NCBI GenBank assembly: GCA_015486475.1
Contig: WFRO01000126.1
Span: forward strand, 1-35,491
Source: Bacteroidales bacterium
GTDB lineage: Bacteria > Bacteroidota > Bacteroidia > Bacteroidales > VadinHA17
DNA length: 35,491 bases
Direction: 5' to 3'
The position numbers and the translations under genes are program-made. Below, in pieces: positions 34,001-35,491 of the stretch. Under the pieces are notes generated by a model. It ran no database searches. It had not been told where the DNA came from and saw only the letters and a program-made list of their open reading frames with translations. Position 1 is the stretch's first letter. Each line of letters opens with the position of its first letter.

Positions 34001-34753
34001 GCCCGCAAAAACCGCAAAAGCCAGCAGCAGGATCCATCCCCTGCCTTTCCTCCGCATCCGCACATACCGCACCATCCACAGGAAAAAGAAAATGAAGGCC
34101 GCCAGGTAGGAAATGGCCGAGAGAAGCCTCAGCAACAAAGGGTCGTTCACCGCCACCGGCTCCAGGCTGAAAAGGAATTCCCCCTCCACGGATTCCACGG
34201 GGAAACCGCTCTCCACCGGGACGGTGGAAAGCCGGTAAGTGTCCCCGATACCGGCCCCCCGGAAGAAACGGGGCTTCAGGTATTTGTTCTCATATTTGTA
34301 CTCCCGGCGTATCAGCTGGAACCCCCTGACCTTCACGGAATCTTTTCGTATGCTGCGTGTAACGTACCATCCATTGCCGGCATACACGAGCGCCGGCCGG
34401 GTCTCGTCGGGCCGGTCCGTTTTCTTAATGGAGACCGTATTGTTGCTCCAGTAAACCAGCGAATCCTTTACAAAAAGGAAAAGAGCGATCTGGTCTTTCG
34501 CCAGGACCTCCTGCTCTTTTGCGTCGAGCATCTCCAGGAAGCTGCCTCTTTTTTCTTCCGCCTTCCGCAGCAGGACCTCCATCATCTCCGTCATGGCGGT
34601 TTCCCGTTTTTTCACCTGATGCTGGAAATGCTCCAGCAACAGATGCTTGTGCATCCTTTTCACCTGGCGGCTCTCAAAGAACATCCCCCCCGCAAGGAAC
34701 AACAGTGCCAGCAGCAGCAAACGATAATGATATCTCGACCCGGATATTTTCAT
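31061..34753 (-). CDS. large multi-membrane-span sensor histidine kinase (NtrY-like)
   Basis: 1230 residues. The N-terminal part has a membrane helix (about 10-27), an extracytoplasmic domain (to about 210), then about 8-9 consecutive membrane helices (about 212-470). A second extracytoplasmic domain (about 475-700), two more helices, a third small sensor domain (about 760-890), a helix and a HAMP domain (about 925-980) follow. The kinase core has the H-box AHEIKNPL (His1015), N-box NLIKNATQAI (about 1127), G1 DNGEGIP (1163-1169) and G2 GMGMGL (1187-1192). No receiver domain is fused and no response regulator is adjacent. It lies 3 bases after rlmH, and the T9SS cargo gene begins 69 bases further on, so cotranscription is likely. 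The input signal is unknown. Confidence 0.92.
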   Translation of the reverse strand: MKISGSRYHYRLLLLALLFLAGGMFFESRQVKRMHKHLLLEHFQHQVKKRETAMTEMMEVLLRKAEEKRGSFLEMLDAKEQEVLAKDQIALFLFVKDSLVYWSNNTVSIKKTDRPDETRPALVYAGNGWYVTRSIRKDSVKVRGFQLIRREYKYENKYLKPRFFRGAGIGDTYRLSTVPVESGFPVESVEGEFLFSLEPVAVNDPLLLRLLSAISYLAAFIFFFLWMVRYVRMRRKGRGWILLLAFAVFAGIYVLMIKYELPRSVFSLPLFSPYYFAISDLIPSLGVLFVISLFAFSLSYLYWLIVPHRVKGERRTTLLRVFGGSLATSFFFLSLVEVMYYLIMNSSISFEPFRILNVTPQSVAGFLSLGMLMMSFLLLTDKVLQVAGRPSAQLVGVMLAAALLSIALSRFLLGYHVRWLGLIVFILFVIALWSRQRSLYAGLILTAFFTGLFAAWFVLDQSFEKEKENMKVLAVSLGAEHDPVAELMIDDISDRISRDPELHYIMRKSAFSSRDVDDVRTYLTLKYFKGYWNKYDLSVYLCNPRDVIMVNDEKEESCSGFFHLLTREIGTPLRDSSFFYLDYQNGQITYFGAFYYPSSVEGDTNGLYIQLDSRLLYEQLGYPELLLDETTSREMMPSPYSYAKYYGGRLVAQNGPYSYPLTDASFLRRCKGDFTFFQENGYSHLIYHENSPVVVVLSLPVRHFRDYLVSFSYFFIFFFLLYLIVFSRSLFRVRIHLRPVLLKQKIMLLSISLLLFTLLLIGAFSIVYNVRQFRTNHYKNLSEKILSVYVEMEHKLSYESRLDREWSSPGYPSLNDLLVKFSNVFYSDINLYDPSGILLATSRPEVFEEKLAGNRMNEEAFYHMSVLQESEFIHKESLGDLEYLSAYMPFLNNQGHLLAYLNLPYFTKQYVLTREISNMIVGIINYMVVLILLTIVLAVIISDKITTPLGIIREKIGRFRLGRDYEHIVYKEKDEIGSLVDAYNRMIDELARNVELLARSERETAWREMAKQVAHEIKNPLTPMKLSVQQLQRARKENREDFDEMFERLTGTLIEQIDRLSAIASAFSNFARLPKMKNEPVGLVKLLQDIIYLFRAQHDITFDLQLPDKEEVWVFADKDLLESVFTNLIKNATQAIAGRQDGRIEVFFRFPEGGKVVRVYVRDNGEGIPEEIGERLFEPNFTTRSSGMGMGLAIVKKIVEDAGGRVWYETKEGEGTTFVVELFLYMRGHD

Positions 34754-34756
34754 GCC

Positions 34757-35224
34757 TTACGCGTGATGATAGGGTTCTCCGTGAATGATGGTAAAAGCCC
34801 GGTACAGTTGCTCCATCAGCAAAATACGTACCACCTGGTGGGAAAAGGTCATCGCCGAGAGCTGCAGGAGCAGGTCCGCCCGTTCGAACACCTCCGGAGA
34901 AACACCATAGGCTCCTCCCACCACAAAGACCAGCGTGCGGATCCCCTCATTCATCTTCCGCTGTAACATGCCTGCAAATCTCACCGAATCCAGCGACTTC
35001 CCCCGCTCGTCCAGCAGCACCACGAAAGATCCGTCACCCACAGCCTTCAGGATCATCTCCCCCTCACGGCGTTTGAGCTGCTCCTTCTCCCTGACCCCTT
35101 TCACAGATGGCAATACCTTTATCTCAAATGGGAGATACCGCCGGATCCGTTTCTCAAAAGAAGCGATCCCCTCCTCCAGGTAACGCTCTGCCGTTTTTCC
35201 CGTAAATAGCACGGTTATCTTCAT
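34757..35224 (-). CDS. rlmH: 23S rRNA (pseudouridine1915-N3)-methyltransferase RlmH
   Basis: 155 residues from ATG 35224, the same length as the well-known RlmH proteins. A GTG at 35239 would add five residues. SPOUT-fold features include VVLLDERGKSLDS (about 68-80), the SAM-binding knot VFVVGGAYGVSPEV (about 98-111), and the C-terminal LSAMTFSHQVVRILLMEQLYRAFTI with GEPYHH. RlmH methylates pseudouridine 1915 in helix 69 of the 70S ribosome. It is the first gene in the stack that continues with the histidine kinase 3 bases later. Confidence 0.96.
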   Translation of the reverse strand: MKITVLFTGKTAERYLEEGIASFEKRIRRYLPFEIKVLPSVKGVREKEQLKRREGEMILKAVGDGSFVVLLDERGKSLDSVRFAGMLQRKMNEGIRTLVFVVGGAYGVSPEVFERADLLLQLSAMTFSHQVVRILLMEQLYRAFTIIHGEPYHHA

Positions 35225-35257
35225 CTTTCCTATTTTCACCCTCCTCCGGACATCTTG

Positions 35258-35265
35258 AAAATATA
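35258..35265 (-). promoter_or_regulatory. possible -7 box upstream of rlmH
   Basis: The minus strand reads TATATTTT, one mismatch from TAnnTTTG, 34-41 bases upstream of the rlmH ATG. It directly touches the dyad array at 35263-35317. Confidence 0.35.
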
Positions 35266-35319
35266 CCTATTTAAATAGGTATTTAATTAGGTATCTTAAT
35301 AGATATTTAAATACCTATT
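35263..35319. repeat. AT-rich array of phased TAGGTAT/ATACCTA dyads
   Basis: Heptamer copies lie at 35263 (ATACCTA), 35276 (TAGGTAT), 35288 (TAGGTAT), 35300 (TAGATAT, one mismatch) and 35311 (ATACCTA), spaced 13, 12, 12 and 11 bases. The first two form the 20-bp perfect palindrome at 35263-35282. A second perfect 13-bp inverted repeat joins 35274-35286 with 35307-35319, so two mutually exclusive stems are possible. It lies just upstream of rlmH. Confidence 0.75.
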
Positions 35320-35327
35320 TTTATGAT

Positions 35328-35350
35328 CCCGGTACCGGGGGTTTCAAACC
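35328..35350. repeat. two small palindromes beside the AT-rich array
   Basis: CCCGGTACCGGG (35328-35339) is a perfect 12-bp palindrome. GGTTT-C-AAACC (35340-35350) follows directly. Neither has a clear T tract. They may belong to the control region between rlmH and whatever gene lies beyond the right edge. Confidence 0.5.
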
Positions 35351-35491
35351 GTTAAAATACGCATTTTTCCCGGATATTGTCTCCTGCCTTCCGGAGAACG
35401 GGCCTTCTATTGTAAATTATTTATTAACTTGCAACCCGTGAAATGGTTCGGTTTTTGATGATCATACAGCGATCGGACGGTCCGAATAACA
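35351..35491. other. right-edge region without a supported gene
   Basis: 141 bases. TAACTTGC at 35425-35432 resembles a plus-strand -7 box, and an ATG at 35443 opens a frame of 16 codons to the window edge. Both are too weak to call, but a plus-strand gene may begin near here. Confidence 0.3.

Noticed and set aside
35263..35319. Iteron-type replication origin
   Set aside because: The phased heptamers resemble iterons, but no replication initiator gene is nearby and the context is chromosomal housekeeping genes; a regulatory role is more likely.
35443..35491. Possible start of a plus-strand gene (ATG at 35443, open to the window edge)
   Set aside because: Only 16 codons are visible, with no motif and only a weak promoter-like sequence, so it is not annotated as a gene.

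Overview
This 35.5-kb window looks like a chromosomal segment from a Bacteroidota bacterium, probably class Bacteroidia. The support comes from several directions: a fused SecDF, a PorP/SprF-type type IX secretion (T9SS) protein, a giant secreted protein with the gliding-motility-type C-terminal sorting domain, a two-component-propeller/SpoIIE protein, and -7 promoter boxes of the Bacteroidota form TAnnTTTG (for example at 6226-6233, 14751-14758, 14890-14897 and 15715-15722). No phage, insertion sequence, CRISPR array, tRNA or rRNA gene was seen. All genes are intact except the one cut by the left edge.

Layout. 1-218 holds the end of a saccharopine dehydrogenase-type gene (+). 333-2992 (-) is a tight operon tatA, Na+/Ca2+ exchanger, LolD-like ATPase, trmN6. 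3123-6176 (-) is secDF with its own promoter and terminator. 6326-10665 (-) is a tripartite export operon of adaptor, MacB-like permease and TolC-like channel, with no ATPase gene. 10796-12172 (-) is a phosphoglucosamine-mutase-type enzyme. 12295-14710 (-) holds four small envelope proteins (Spy-like, two beta-barrels, a DUF4136-type lipoprotein). 14932-18497 (+) carries an rRNA pseudouridine synthase, era, der and a lipoprotein. 18498-18816 is a gene-free island rich in inverted and short direct repeats. 18817-20150 (+) is a translationally coupled pair: a hemerythrin/RIC-like protein and a LuxR-type regulator with a degenerate receiver domain. 20156-24309 (-) encodes a periplasmic-propeller SpoIIE phosphatase and an unknown secreted protein.

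From 35224 down to 24474 (-) five genes follow one another with gaps of 3 to about 70 bases or a 4-base overlap: rlmH, a 1230-residue multi-membrane-span histidine kinase, a roughly 1395-residue secreted T9SS type-B protein (glycine-rich region plus six Ig-like repeats), a PorP/SprF protein and a PD40-PKD protein. A phased array of TAGGTAT/ATACCTA heptamers sits just upstream of this stack (35263-35317).

The most interesting points are the YtfE-like hemerythrin that lacks the usual cysteine pair and is coupled to a receiver-defective regulator, the kinase-plus-T9SS stack with its upstream dyad array, the ATPase-less export operon, and the repeat island. All functional statements rest on motif recognition by eye, without database searches.
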